This document shows positions 54,530-64,000 of a DNA stretch of 64,000 bases, piece after piece; within the stretch, counting starts at the first letter, position 1; the number at the start of each line of letters is the position of its first letter. The position numbers were made by a program, and so were the translations under genes. The stretch is taken from contig JADDOH010018668.1 in assembly GCA_016648135.1 (NCBI GenBank), positions 33,901 to 97,900 on the forward strand. Direction: 5' to 3'. The DNA is from Agrypnia vestita. Taxonomy: Eukaryota > Arthropoda > Insecta > Trichoptera > Phryganeidae. The notes beneath the pieces are model-generated. The model was not told where the DNA came from. It worked only from the letters and a program-made list of their open reading frames with translations, and did no database searches.

Positions 54530-54645
54530 GTATTACGCCGTGTCTTTACGATCTTTCATTTTGGATCCCATTGCAGGGTTCATCGCCAGGGCAGATATAT
54601 TTGCGTGTATACTTTTACATTGTTTTATTCTTTTATGGATACTTT
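54530..54645 (-). ncRNA. PLE-type hammerhead-like motif, family 2
   Basis: Minus strand: CTGGCGATGAACCCTGCAAT, GGGATCC, AAAATGAAAGATCGTAAAGA, CACGGCGTAATACC. The flanking gtgtatacttttacattgttttattctttt recurs inverted at 55925-55970, so both belong to one element type. The core is mutated. Confidence 0.4.
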
Positions 54646-54654
54646 TTTCATACA

Positions 54655-55210
54655 TTCTGTTTATCAGCGTATTTAACTCGTGGCGTCTGCTTGCTTGCTT
54701 GCCGGCTTGCCGATGAAAAAACTTTGGATCGATTTTTAACCCTTTTCTCGTGATCCAATCGAGCCGAAACTTGGCAAATAGACTCGTGGCGACGATCAAG
54801 AAGATCTATCAAATTTTCATAAAAAAAATTAATAATTATAGTATAATTTCGGATTTTTAGAAATTTTAATGCTTTTTTCAAATTGGAATCAATACAAAAG
54901 TTTGATTGCTAGCAACGGCGGCCCGATAACGTCGCGGAATATTTTCTAAATTTGAATTACTTCGTCGTTTTACATAATAGGTACTTCACTACAAATGTCG
55001 AAAATCTAAATTGACTGACTAATGTTTTTAGAATTTAATCTTCAAAGCGTGAGGTGTCTTATCATAGCTCAAAACATCTGACATTTTAGAAATATATTAA
55101 ATAACTGTAAGTTTAGTGTTATGTTATATGTTTTAATTCGTCTTTAATCGTTGTTATATTTACAAAGAAAGGGAGTATAATAAAAACTTGGTTTTTATGG
55201 GTTACTTTAA
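54655..55210 (+). mobile_element. TIR element family Z, internally deleted copy
   Basis: Starts tatttaactcgtggcgtctg and ends aaagaaagggagtataataaaaac. Shares cgtgatccaatcgagccgaa, gatctatcaaattttcat, caacggcggcccgataacgtc and acatttt-agaaatatattaa with 48655-49330 but lacks the middle (about 49020-49200 of that copy). The inverted termini with family consensus GTTTTTACTCCCTTT are visible at the right. Confidence 0.65.
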
Positions 55211-55359
55211 TTTTTAATGTGAATATATTATTTACTTGTAAGTGTATTTTTAAACGCTTAATGAATGTTGACACAGTAAAATAAATAAACCGAACAGTGC
55301 GCTGTATTAAAGCATTGTGAGGCTGTCTATCCTCTCTGTCTTCTTCTACTGGGATGTCG

Positions 55360-55645
55360 TTCTAGACAGTCGCTTCCGTCGGTGGCCTCGCCCGAACGTT
55401 CGTGTCGGAACACATTCCAGCGGCCGCGGCGGCTCCCGCAGCCGGAAGCGTCCCCACATTTCGTGACGAGGCATGAGAACGGAAGAAGCGGATTTCTGAA
55501 GTCCGATTCTTATCGCGGTGACTGATTCCTGTGTTCAACTTCAATATTTATCTTCCACGAGCATGACATACCAAAATTTTGACCGTAAACGTGTGTGCTC
55601 GCTGGCCAGGCCGCTCGCCACCCACCCATGAGACAAGCGGTACAA
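55360..55645. other. GC-rich island, possible promoter, enhancer or exon
   Basis: About 250 bp with high GC and CpG content (cagcggccgcggcggctcccgc). One plus frame reads TFVSEHIPAAAAAPAAGSVP and another RSCRNTFQRPRRLPQPEASP. No domain and no clear splice pair. The islet stands out from the AT-rich surroundings as the apterous exons do, but no coding is supported. Confidence 0.3.
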
Positions 55646-55919
55646 TGAGATGCAACGCGGAGATAGACTCCCTTGCAATGATTATTAGAATGCTTCATTA
55701 TGCTTACATGGCTAATTCATTAATTTTAAAATATGTAGGCGCATACCTACCATTGAAAAACATTGTGAGGATTCCGCATGGTTGATTCCGAATTTTGGGT
55801 TCATCCAATATGATATTCACGATATTTTTTTCGTATGTTCAACATTTTTCAAGAATATATAAACTGGTCAGATTAATTAAAGGAATTCATACTCTCATTC
55901 ATTAAAGTAAAAAAAAAAA

Positions 55920-56062
55920 ATTAAAAGGAATACTTAAAAGAATAAAACAATGCAAAAGTATACAAGCATCTGCCATTATTGCAGGGTCCATTATTAGCCC
56001 TGATAATGGACCCTGCATTGGGATCCGAAATGAAAGGTCGTAAAAACACGGCATAATACCCC
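55920..56062. mobile_element. PLE-derived inverted junction with family-2 hammerhead-like motif
   Basis: A 14-bp perfect inverted repeat gcagggtccattat/ataatggaccctgc (55981-56016) joins two oppositely oriented termini. The plus-strand half reads CTGATAATGGACCC, tgcatt, GGGATCC, GAAATGAAAGGTCG, cacggcataatacccc (core CTGATAA). The minus-strand half carries the gtatacttttgcattgtttt flank seen at 54600-54640. Confidence 0.5.
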
Positions 56063-56071
56063 AATTTTGGC

Positions 56072-56240
56072 GGCCCTCGTAGCCGATTTGACACTGATTA
56101 TGAATCTGGCTTCCCACACCGAGGGTTCCGGGTTTGATTCCCAGTAAGATCACAATTAATCTATGTGATTTACTCAAGCCTGGGTGTTTTGTGATGTGTT
56201 TAGCTTCTGTAATTCGGGCTCTTGGTCTGTTGAAGCGTAA
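56072..56240 (+). mobile_element. tRNA-derived SINE, second family
   Basis: ggccctcgtagccgatttgacac (A box), ctggcttcccacaccgagg, gttccgggtttgattcccag (B box), a body cctgggtgttttgtgatgtg and an A run at 56240-56250. The body differs from the SINE at 40687. Confidence 0.65.
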
Positions 56241-56955
56241 AAAAAAAAAACTAAAAAAAAGCTAAAAAGATTGCAAAGTATTTAAAGAACTGCTATAAAT
56301 AAAGTTCAAAGGAACATAAAACCATGTAATATTATTTTAGATCCGGTTACTTTACCATCCAATTACATTAAGTTTGAGTTAAGTATGACTAGAAACATTT
56401 TTGCTGAACGCCAACTACAAAATGAATTGAATTTAACCATATTGCGAAATGCATATTATACTGATGAAATCACATTTAGGCATAAAAAAATATTAGAAAA
56501 TCATTATTATTACATTTACTTAATGCTTTTCCTATTGCTTCCGGCATTAAATAGTTTCGTTTTTAAACTTTTATTTAAAAATCAAAAGTATACATTGTGT
56601 AATTATCTACTTCAAATATTGCGTAATTACTCTTTAAGACCCTAAATAAATACGGACACCTTGCTCACAATAAAAAAATCCTGAAATTTCATAGTTTTCA
56701 AAGTTCAGAGTCTAGGTTTCTGCACCATCGAGATCACAGGTATAATAAGATATTTACGCAGATGAATTTTCGTTGTAGGTATAAAAAAATACATTTAACG
56801 CTGCTTTGCCTTGATTTGAAAAGAGTAAACTTTTCTATTTCCCTGGTGCAATTTTACATTTGTGGTTTCAAACCTTTGATCTTAGCACGGTCGGTCAGCT
56901 CCAAAGGCAGTCAGTCCGAAAGTCCTTGAGCTGGCTTAGAAACGTTACCAGCATG
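56241..56955. other. Stretch without recognised genes
   Basis: An 86-codon frame at 56385-56645 (MTRNIFAERQLQNELNLTIL...) has no domain, low GC and a leucine/tyrosine-rich end; not supported as a gene. Confidence 0.4.
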
Positions 56956-56959
56956 ATCA

Positions 56960-57420
56960 ACTTACTTACTTACCACCACGCCGTTTCCCCGTGGGTGTAA
57001 GCAAAGAGGATAGAGCGCCATACTCTTCTGTCCTGACATACAACTATCGCCTCATCCACATTCGTACATCTTCGCATGCAAGCTCAGCGGTTTTTGAGGT
57101 TTCTAAAGTGACCTTCTTCCACTATCTGGTTAATCTGGTAATGCCACGTCTTCTCTTTCTGTTTCTTACCATTCATTCCTCATTTATTCGCTCAATATGC
57201 ACAAACCACCTGAGCGACCCTGTTTTAATTCTATGAATTATGCTAAGATCAGATTTACATTCCTTTCTGATATCTTCACTCTTTACTCTATCATAAATGG
57301 ATTTGCCACACATACGCCTAAGGGATCTCAGTCTACTTTCGTTCCTCTTCTGCCAGCTCCAGGCTTCACTTTCATACTGATATATAGGTACCAGAACTCC
57401 ATGATCATGATCAAACTTAC
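56960..57420 (-). pseudogene. LINE RT tail and 3' UTR with repeat tail
   Basis: The minus strand reads VLVPIYQYESEAWSWQKRNE, SRLRSLRRMCGKSIYDRVKS, EDIRKECKSDLSIIHRIKTG, SLRWFVHIERINEE, then a 3' region ending with gggaaacggcgtggtgg and (gtaa/taag)n at 56960-56975. Related to the fragments at 1500-1785 and 12780-13140 by the RSLRR motif and common 3' end. Confidence 0.78.
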
Positions 57421-57745
57421 CACTATTTGAAGACGAATATTATAAGTGCAATGGGAGAATAGTGCAAAAAAGGCAACTCTTAATTTTTTTGTTTATATTA
57501 TTAATTTGTTTTAAGAACATATAATCAAGCGATTTCTCACTTAGGATAGGCCTGATCTAGGGAAACCACCTCACATTTAAAAGTAATTTCTACAGTTTAT
57601 ATAGGAGAATAAAGGAGAAAGAAAAAATTATAATGTTAGGTAGACGTCACCAAAGACATCCTAATATAAGAACATAAAAAGATAATATCAAAAAGGATGT
57701 GCAATGTTGGAAAACATTAAGAGTTTGGAATAAGAATATTTAAAA

Positions 57746-58105
57746 ATAGCTGTTCGTACCCGGCGTTGCACGGGTTAAGGATTAAATTGAAAATAAATTA
57801 GATTAAAAATAAGATAGATTTGCATCGAAAATATATCAAGGGGAAGAGAAAGAGTAAAAAGGGAGGGAGAAAATGTCATATTTATTACCCGCGGGGTCCT
57901 AAATAATTAGTTCCCAAATGTTGAGTCCAATCGGTCAAACGGTACAGATTTGCATCGAAAATATGTCAGGAGGAGGGGAAGGGGTATGAGAATAGGGGGG
58001 AAATGTTGCCTTTGTTACCCGCCGGGTCCCAAAGCGTAAGTTTGCAAAATTTGAATCGAATCGGACAAACGGTGTGGATTTGTATAGAGAATAGACACTG
58101 TCTAT
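57746..58105 (-). mobile_element. Helitron-like element, 3' end and subrepeats
   Basis: The minus strand ends with taacccgtgcaacgccgggt, acgaacagCTAT|T at 57746. Internally there are three units with cggtcaaacggtacagattt/gcatcgaaaatat, aggggaaggggtatgag and gttacccgccgggtcc (spacing about 120 bp). The canonical CTRR end is CTAT here, one base off. Confidence 0.5.
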
Positions 58106-58900
58106 CTGATTGAGTTTTATAGGTATAGATTACAAAGTAAATTGATTTTGGATAAATTTGTAATATGATTGTGTTTTAAATAATTCACTCTCTTTTTACT
58201 ATCTCTCAGTGCCATTATTAATCTGTTGATAATTTGCAGGTTAAATAATAATAAAGCCAGCTAAATAAATATATTTTTTATTTTTATATGTTTTAAAGAT
58301 AACTAGCGGTCCGAATACTTGGGATTAGGATTTTGTTAAATTTGGGATACCTGGGCATTTAAGGAAGTGACTTAATTATTTTACAATAATAATGTTGCAT
58401 ACTATTTAGTTGAGATGTAGTGTGTATGTTTTATGCAGGATCATAAAAAATAACTGTGCAAAATTTGAAATGGACGATATTTATTTCGGATGACGGGAGG
58501 GTGGTCAGGGAGAATATTTTCTGCACAGCACAGTCCTAGAGAATATATATGAAAAAAAATATAGTTATAATCGGTCAAAGGGCCTGATGGTTAGCGTATG
58601 AGTAGACAGAAGCATTTTATACTTAAAGTTGATTTGAGGATTATCAATAACTACGTTTTATACATATAGTTGATTTGAGCACCATTAACAACTACGAAAA
58701 TCATGTATTATAAATAGTTTTAGGTCCTTTGAAAACGTGTTTTTTGTGACCCGATTTATTTCATAGATAATATACGAGTATATTTAGTTACGGTACCAAC
58801 ATTTAAAAACTTAATGATACAGCATATATTCTATCCTCTCTGCTTACCCCTCGCAGAGAGGATAGAACTAACGCTGCAGAAATTCCAATTGCAATTGGAA
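58106..58900. other. Stretch without recognised genes
   Basis: AT-rich. A tctatcctctctgc...gcagagaggataga inverted repeat at 58832-58866 is built from the LINE 3' terminal block. No coding. Confidence 0.4.
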
Positions 58901-59135
58901 GGCTTTTATTATTTTATTTGACTTGTATTAAAGGGAATGAATTTTTCATATTCAATAGAAGTTACTGTAATTATAGTCTAACGTTTTACAAAAAATAAGT
59001 CAAAAATATTGAAAAAAAATTGCAAACTTTGATGTCGCATTTCTCCATAACCATTGATATAAGGTCGTGATAGCTCGAAAATTTTCGACTCATAATTAAG
59101 GCACGAATATAGTCCTGCGAGCAATGATATCATAA

Positions 59136-59425
59136 ACTGTAGATACGTTACAAGCGTGAAATCTTGGTAACTCAAAAGTAAGGTAATTAATTGCCTTAGT
59201 TGCATTCGTTATCGATCGCACCTTCTTTGTGATCGGGCGCGACGCTACGCCGAAAAAAAATAGTCCCGGGGAAAAAGGAACAAAGTATCGTACACTATCG
59301 TAAGAATGAGTATGTTATTTTAGTCTTAGTTACTTAGTTGGCGTTTGTGAAATAAGTGTGCCATGATTTGTTGTTTCTTTCAACAATATTTGCTACATAT
59401 GAAAGTTGGCTAGTAAGGGAATAAC
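59136..59425. repeat. Dispersed repeat X, copy 2
   Basis: Same orientation and block order as 9050-9310: aaactgtagat, aaggtaattaattgcctta, gcattcgttatcg, gggcgcgacgctacgccgaa, gtatcgtacactatcgtaag and gggaataacgtgtct. Confidence 0.7.
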
Positions 59426-59489
59426 GTGTCTTTATGGTAATACTACAATGGCCGCGGGGTTATTAATAATATTTTTAAAAATGAGGGTA

Positions 59490-59915
59490 AACACAACACT
59501 GTTTTATTCCACTATATATTTATTTTGAATTGTTAGAACGTTTTCGAGATTTCTCCCATTGTCAATAACAACACGTTTACAACTAAATTAATAATAATTC
59601 GAGATAGTATTTATAGGGACTGGGTGGATAGGAGTGGAGAGGTTATGGGTAGTATCTGGATGTTAATTATATTTCTATTATTTATTTTATTATTATTAAT
59701 TTCTAAGATCTCTAAGATGTCCATACTTCTTCTTTTACTGCACTTTTACTAACAATTTCGAATCAAACTTATGTCCCCACATTCTGGCATGCTCTGCCGT
59801 TTCTGAATTTAAACTTAAGTTTTTTACGGCTCTTTTATGCTCTTCTAGTCGTTCCTTTATTTTTCTCCCACTTTGTCCGATGTAAATTGCACACAATCTC
59901 CACAACTTAATTGAT
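59490..59915 (-). pseudogene. Penelope-like element remnant: GIY-YIG endonuclease and 3' terminus
   Basis: The minus frame reads AIYIGQSGRKIKERLEEHKR, AVKNLSLNSETAEHARMWGH, KFDSKLLVKVQ and a stop at 59735: the GIY-YIG nuclease of PLE proteins (YIGQ at the start, R in GRK, EH and AEH...GH.F motifs). Upstream RT is missing. About 150 bp downstream (59510-59580) lies TTGACAATGGGAGAAATCTC, GAAAACGTT and aaaataaatat, a likely terminal region with hammerhead-like layout but without the CTGATGA core. Confidence 0.75.
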
Positions 59916-60029
59916 ATACTATTATTAATGTTTATATATTATTAATGGGTTATTAATGTTTTCCAAACAACCCTGTACATTTGACCATGTGACATTTTAA
60001 CACATTTTTTTTGTCAAAACAAAAATTGA

Positions 60030-60260
60030 CGACGCAAGGGCGGGTCCCGCCCCCCATCCCGAACTGTGAACCCCCGTTTAAGTGACAGGGCCCCCTGTTA
60101 ATTGTCGGTTCGGCTAACCCGGCCTGGCGAGGCTTATTATGCCGGGATGAATTATAAATTATCGCGAGCGCTCGGCCGAGCGGACAGCTGTTGGGGTGAG
60201 TTCAATGCGCGCCCAGCCATCAAACCAAACACCAGGTAATGTATTACAAATTATAGTTTA
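60030..60260. promoter_or_regulatory. GC-rich island with palindromes, candidate regulatory element
   Basis: About 200 bp of high GC with embedded AT motifs: acagggccccctgt, taattgtcggttcgg, aattataaattat (homeodomain-like AT core), cgctcggccgagcg (perfect 14-bp palindrome) and cagctg (E box). No frame is open across it on either strand. A ggg|gtgagt donor-like site occurs at 60194. The structure suggests a conserved regulatory element or an untranslated exon; which gene it serves is unknown. Confidence 0.35.
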
Positions 60261-60550
60261 TTGGCTGGGTGCGCGTGGCGCCACTGGAAGAAATCACATT
60301 TTATGAAAATTTATATGGTGCACCAAAAAAATTTAATCCATCTTTAGTTAACGGCCGATGCTGTTCTCAGTTTTGTGCATTCGATTCTTTTTTGAAGTGA
60401 AATTTTTTTGAGAACATTAGGGCAAGTTCAAATGGTCAAAGGTCACCGTCGAACGGTTTTGAAATTATTTTATTCAAATCTGCTTACACAATAAGAGTGT
60501 AGGCTTTGTACATTGTAAAGTTTTAATAAATGAGTACATACATAAGACAG

Positions 60551-60630
60551 CAGGCGCGTGCAGTGGGAACATTGAAGCATGACTTTTTTGTAAACGTATA
60601 TTTGGGAAAAAAATAGAAATCGAATATTCA
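60551..60630 (+). mobile_element. hAT-like MITE end, partial copy
   Basis: caggcgcgtgcagtgggaac and gaagcatgacttttttgtaa match the left end of the MITE at 14578-14806. The matching right end was not found. Confidence 0.6.
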
Positions 60631-62030
60631 TGCTACTACAGATTTTTATGATACATCAAAATATGAATGCTATGATAACAATTACAATTAGAAATATTAC
60701 GAAATATATGTTGTATTCCGATTTTTTTCCTAATAATTGGTTACGTAAAACGTACGCAGGTTTCTGCGATGTTCCCGCTGCAAACCCCTGTAAGACGGAT
60801 ACTTTGTGGCGCAACATGGATATTTTGATTTTCGCTTAACTAAACTTCATCAGTCGTTATAAATTACAGGGAATGGACAGGGAAGGTATTTTTTTCGTTA
60901 GTTAGCTCAGGGATAGAAGAAGAGTTAAAGTGTTAGGGAAGCTGACGAAATTCATAATAACATTCCGAGCAAAAAACAAAACAGACAAAAAAAAATGACA
61001 ATATACAAAGAATAAAAATAGCAATAGGATATACATTCGTGAAAATGGTTATGTATACATGTGTTGGTACATCCACTTGTAAAATATAAATAAAATCTTA
61101 TATTTACGTGGACAAAATTGTATTAGCCAATTTCTGTTTAGATTACCAGAAAAAGAGTTCCTAAAGAGACCGAGAAAATTACCTCCATAATATTTAGTAC
61201 ATATCTACATTTATTGAATTTTTTAACAAACAGATAGTAATTGGAAATTTTTGGCTTTTGCACTGAGCCTTAGTCATGAAGAATATATATGTATTGCCAG
61301 ATGCCGGTTCTAGATAGTTAGATAGATAGATAGATAGATAGATAGTGACTGATCATTTTAGGTTACGAGTAGATTATTGAAGGAGAGAAATAGCCTGGTT
61401 GGTGTTATAGAAATTAATGTGAAATAGGCTTAGAGATCTTAGCGATTAGCTAGGAATGTTTATGTATACAAATATTTGTGAGAGTATTGAGGGGGTGTCT
61501 GTTGTCTATTTTTTAAAGAGTAAAGATGAATGTTTGTATGAGAATAGTTTTTAAATCGATAACCCTTCTAATAATAACCACGATCGTGGTCCAATACAGG
61601 AATAATGCTATATTTAAAAACTTTCGTTTTGCGGTTGTTATTTTTTCCAGAAATACGTAAAAAATATGTATAACCGTGTTTTAAAAACTGACCCTGTTGG
61701 TCGCGCATCAAAGACAAATGTCACAAGTGTCACAGAGTATGGTTTATAATTTTGGGGTTGCACTTTTAAAGCTCGCAGGTGTTTCGGGAAGCGGCTTGGC
61801 GAACATGGCTTGCCACGACATGGATACTAAGGGAATCAAAACTAGGGAATAATCGATGGGGTTAATTTGCTGATTCATTTATCACGTCATACACATTTCA
61901 TGGAAATTTAAATTTAATAGGAAAATCATTCATCATTCAATCACTTTCCTTTTTCATTGTATTGACTTACGGCCTCACGCCAATCAGATAACACACAACA
62001 CACAATGCATTGGTTAAATGCTAAATAATA
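60631..62030. other. Stretch without recognised genes
   Basis: Ordinary AT-rich sequence. A 69-codon frame at 60630-60839 has no domain. A gata microsatellite lies at 61317-61345. Confidence 0.5.
61317..61345. repeat. (GATA)n microsatellite
   Basis: Seven tandem gata units, preceded by a variant tagatagtta. Confidence 0.95.
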
Positions 62031-62031
62031 T

Positions 62032-62506
62032 TGTAACGAAATGACTAAAGAGATTACACACAGAATCCCACTTAATACGTCAATGACATCGAAACCTCTA
62101 GGACCTTCCACTACGATCTAGAATACACTACCGAAACTAGCAAAATCATTCGAGAAACACCTGGAATAGCCTAGAAGTGACGAAAAACTTATCCTAAACG
62201 CTAGAAAAATCTGGGAGGTTCGATAATCCAGTTTTCGGATATAAATATCGCGGATCTAGGCCGCCACCGGAGTTGTAATCGAGCGAAGTACCTAATTGAC
62301 GAAATTTGAGAACGGAATATTCTAGTGAATGTTAAATATGTATTACCCAGCGATAATTGAGTGATTATTTACTGCGAAACAGTGTAATTTAAGTGTTTTA
62401 AGTGACTATGTACCTATATTGAATAGTTAATTAATCATTAATTAATAAATCGACAATTAATTTACAGTATTTTCATTCATTCCTCCCGCAACCACAACAC
62501 GACACT
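62032..62506 (+). mobile_element. Probable solo LTR (gypsy-like), 475 bp
   Basis: The segment starts TGTAACGAAATG and ends ACACGACACT, flanked on both sides by ATAT (62028-62031, 62507-62510), a 4-bp target duplication typical of some gypsy-type elements. Inside are a TATA box (tataaata, 62240-62247) and a late polyadenylation signal (aataaa, about 62443). No internal retroelement coding follows, so it appears to be a solo LTR. Termini are inferred; no second copy exists in the window. Confidence 0.55.
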
Positions 62507-62599
62507 ATATAATAAAATATAAACAAACCTAGAGGATAAATCTTTGGGGTTAATTTTCTGAGTAATATTTTTATAACGTAATACAATTTTTGTTTTTGA

Positions 62600-62950
62600 T
62601 TTTGTCGGGCTACAATTTACACACGGCTAGTAAATAACCTGAAGTATATAATAACATGTATCGGTACTGGGTCATCCTCGCAGCTTCTAGGGTCTCTGTT
62701 GTAGGCTTTCACTTTAACGTGCAACGTGGTCAAAAACTCTTGTTCACTACTAGCTGGCTGTGGTTGTATTTGTGGCAGGATTGAGGCATTCTTGGGTTGT
62801 ACAATTCCTGAACGCTTACATGACGCAAACACGACGCAGACGATTTGATGGTGCGGTCATAGCAATTAAAATTGCAAGGTGAGCGTGGAAGACGGAGGGT
62901 TGCATATCTGCGAAGATTTTTCAGTTTACTTGATGCTGTAAACACGGAGT
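62600..62950 (-). other. Open minus-strand stretch of unknown status
   Basis: Overlapping minus frames read MFASCKRSGIVQPKNASILP... (71 codons) and MFTASSKLKNLRRYATLRLP... (71 codons). Moderately GC-rich, no domain recognised, no convincing splice signals. Could be a decayed element next to the LTR. Confidence 0.2.
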
Positions 62951-63485
62951 GTTTAGGATGATTGGAAGAGAGAAGATTAAATCCCGTTAAATCCCGTAGG
63001 CAAAAACTGAGTTAGTTAATTTCATTAATCAACTTGATTAACAGGCAGATTAATCAATCGATTATCAAATGACTAGTTTGACAATTTTTATTTTTATGAA
63101 CTTTATAAAGACGTATGAACTTTGTGTAATGAATCCAATGAAATCTAATCTACAATAATTACATAGATGCATGTAGAATTATTTATATAATGTAGATGTA
63201 TTAATATAGAGGTAATAATTTCGTAAAAAAATATTTACATCTAGTGTATTAAGAAAAGTCCGAGTAGCTTAGTAGTAGAGTGTATTAGAGTATGTTTTTT
63301 AAATAATTTCAAATTGGGGTAGGGACGTGGGTAGGGGTTTGGTGTTGGGGGTAGTTGAATAATGAACGAGTTTTGGTTAGCGTGTTAGTTAAGTATGTCT
63401 TATTTGTTTTTACACAGATAAAGCTCGGGAAATCAAAAGATCAAAAGCTGGAAAAGTAAAAACAAAAAGTAAAGTTAACCCATAT

Positions 63486-64000
63486 AATAAAATAAAAAAC
63501 AAGTTGTTAGTTTTTACTAACTCCCTTTCTTGTCAAATCTAAACAATAATTAAAAAGACGAATTAAATTTAAAAATTTAATTTTAAAAACATTATAACAT
63601 AACCATAAACTTAAAGAAATTTAATATATTTCTAAAATGTCCGATGTTTTGAGATGTCAAGTTTTTGATAGATTCAATTATCATCAATATCGTACCTTAT
63701 GAATTTCCAGCGTCAAATGATTTAGTCAGAATCAGATTTGAGTAATGTAGAATTCTTCAAAACTAAGCAGAAATCTAAAAGAAATAAATTATTATTGATT
63801 TTTTCCCAAAAAAAAAATTTTGCTGTCATCTGTGAACCAATTGTTTTGTAAATTTTCGAAATTCGTAGTGATGTACCTATTATACCGACGGAGTATTCAA
63901 ATTTAGAAAATATTCCGCGAGGTTATTGGGCCGCCGCGACGTTGCTAATCAAACCTTTCTAATGATTCCAATTTGAAAAATCCAATAAAATTTCTAAAAA
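63486..64000 (-). mobile_element. TIR element family Z, copy running off the window
   Basis: Begins with ttactaactccctttcttgt (inverted terminus). On the minus strand it matches 48900-49330: ttcctaatgattccaatttg, ccgccgcgacgttgctaatc, taccgacggagtattcaaat, tttgctgtcatctgtgaac, gaaatctaaaagaaat and catctcaaaacatcgg. Its outer end lies beyond base 64000. Confidence 0.7.

Larger units (their letters stand above)
58905..59985 (-). mobile_element. Foldback family copy split by an insertion
   Basis: 58905-59130 on the minus strand matches the family interior (gcaggactatattcgtgcc, attatgagtcgaaaat, ggttatggagaaatgcgaca, tcattccctttaata). The missing outer end (acagggttgtttggaaaaca) appears at about 59945-59980. 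The roughly 810 bp between them contain repeat X and a PLE remnant, so these inserted into the element. Confidence 0.6.

Noticed and set aside
9036..64000. Exon for the first half of LIM1
   Set aside because: Looked for a minus-strand C-x2-C segment ending in a phase-2 arginine codon with a gt donor. Sites at 36744 and 53830 had donor-like context but no cysteines.
1..64000. CRISPR array, prokaryotic operon or phage
   Set aside because: Introns, SINEs, LINEs, mariner elements and AT-rich noncoding content show eukaryotic nuclear DNA; no regularly spaced repeats with unique spacers.

Overview
The window looks like repeat-rich, AT-rich nuclear DNA from an insect. It holds part of one recognisable host gene, read on the minus strand, embedded in degraded transposable elements. 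I cannot name the order. The host gene is a LIM-homeobox gene of the apterous (Lhx2/Lhx9) class. Three exons join in matching phase: 9035-8901 (second half of LIM1), 2768-2532 (complete LIM2) and 1336 to about 1203 (the linker with the basic GRPRKRK motif). The homeodomain exon(s) should lie left of base 1. The exons for the N-terminus and the first half of LIM1 should lie right of 9035; I could not find them in the window.

Layout. 1-9.0 kb: the three exons, with introns holding LINE remnants (RTE-like RT at 3.9-4.6 kb), a tandem duplication at 2.87-3.29 kb, and ribozyme-like motifs of two families. 9.05-14.3 kb: a series of inverted-repeat elements whose arms carry hammerhead-ribozyme-like sequences of the kind found in Penelope-like elements (PLEs), interrupted by LINE fragments and a 15-bp minisatellite. 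14.5-21 kb: a hAT MITE, another MITE, GC-rich islets, tRNA-derived SINE pieces and a dispersed direct repeat. 21.7-25.97 kb: an inverted pair of Helitron-like ends, a mariner with intact 22-bp TIRs but a broken transposase, LINE RT tails and two MITEs. 26-36 kb: mostly unrecognised AT-rich DNA, a foldback element, a PLE GIY-YIG remnant linked to a hammerhead motif, a SINE, and a GC-rich island at 35.5-35.9 kb that could hold an exon. 36.5-38.1 kb: a complete-length but inactivated Tc1-like element. 40-50 kb: a SINE, a GC islet, a jockey-like LINE 3' end, a palindromic MITE and a TIR element family. 50-51.3 kb: a second mariner whose transposase is split, just after its first catalytic motif, by a segment containing a 21-bp minisatellite. 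52-64 kb: SINE and LINE tails, a 62-bp tandem repeat, a second PLE GIY-YIG remnant, several GC-rich islets, a probable solo LTR, and another TIR element running off the right edge.

The main point of interest is the density of PLE-type hammerhead-like motifs: about sixteen sites in two or more families, eight of them in four inverted pairs between 9.4 and 14.3 kb. Most open reading frames are short and appear by chance; all transposase and RT frames seen are broken.
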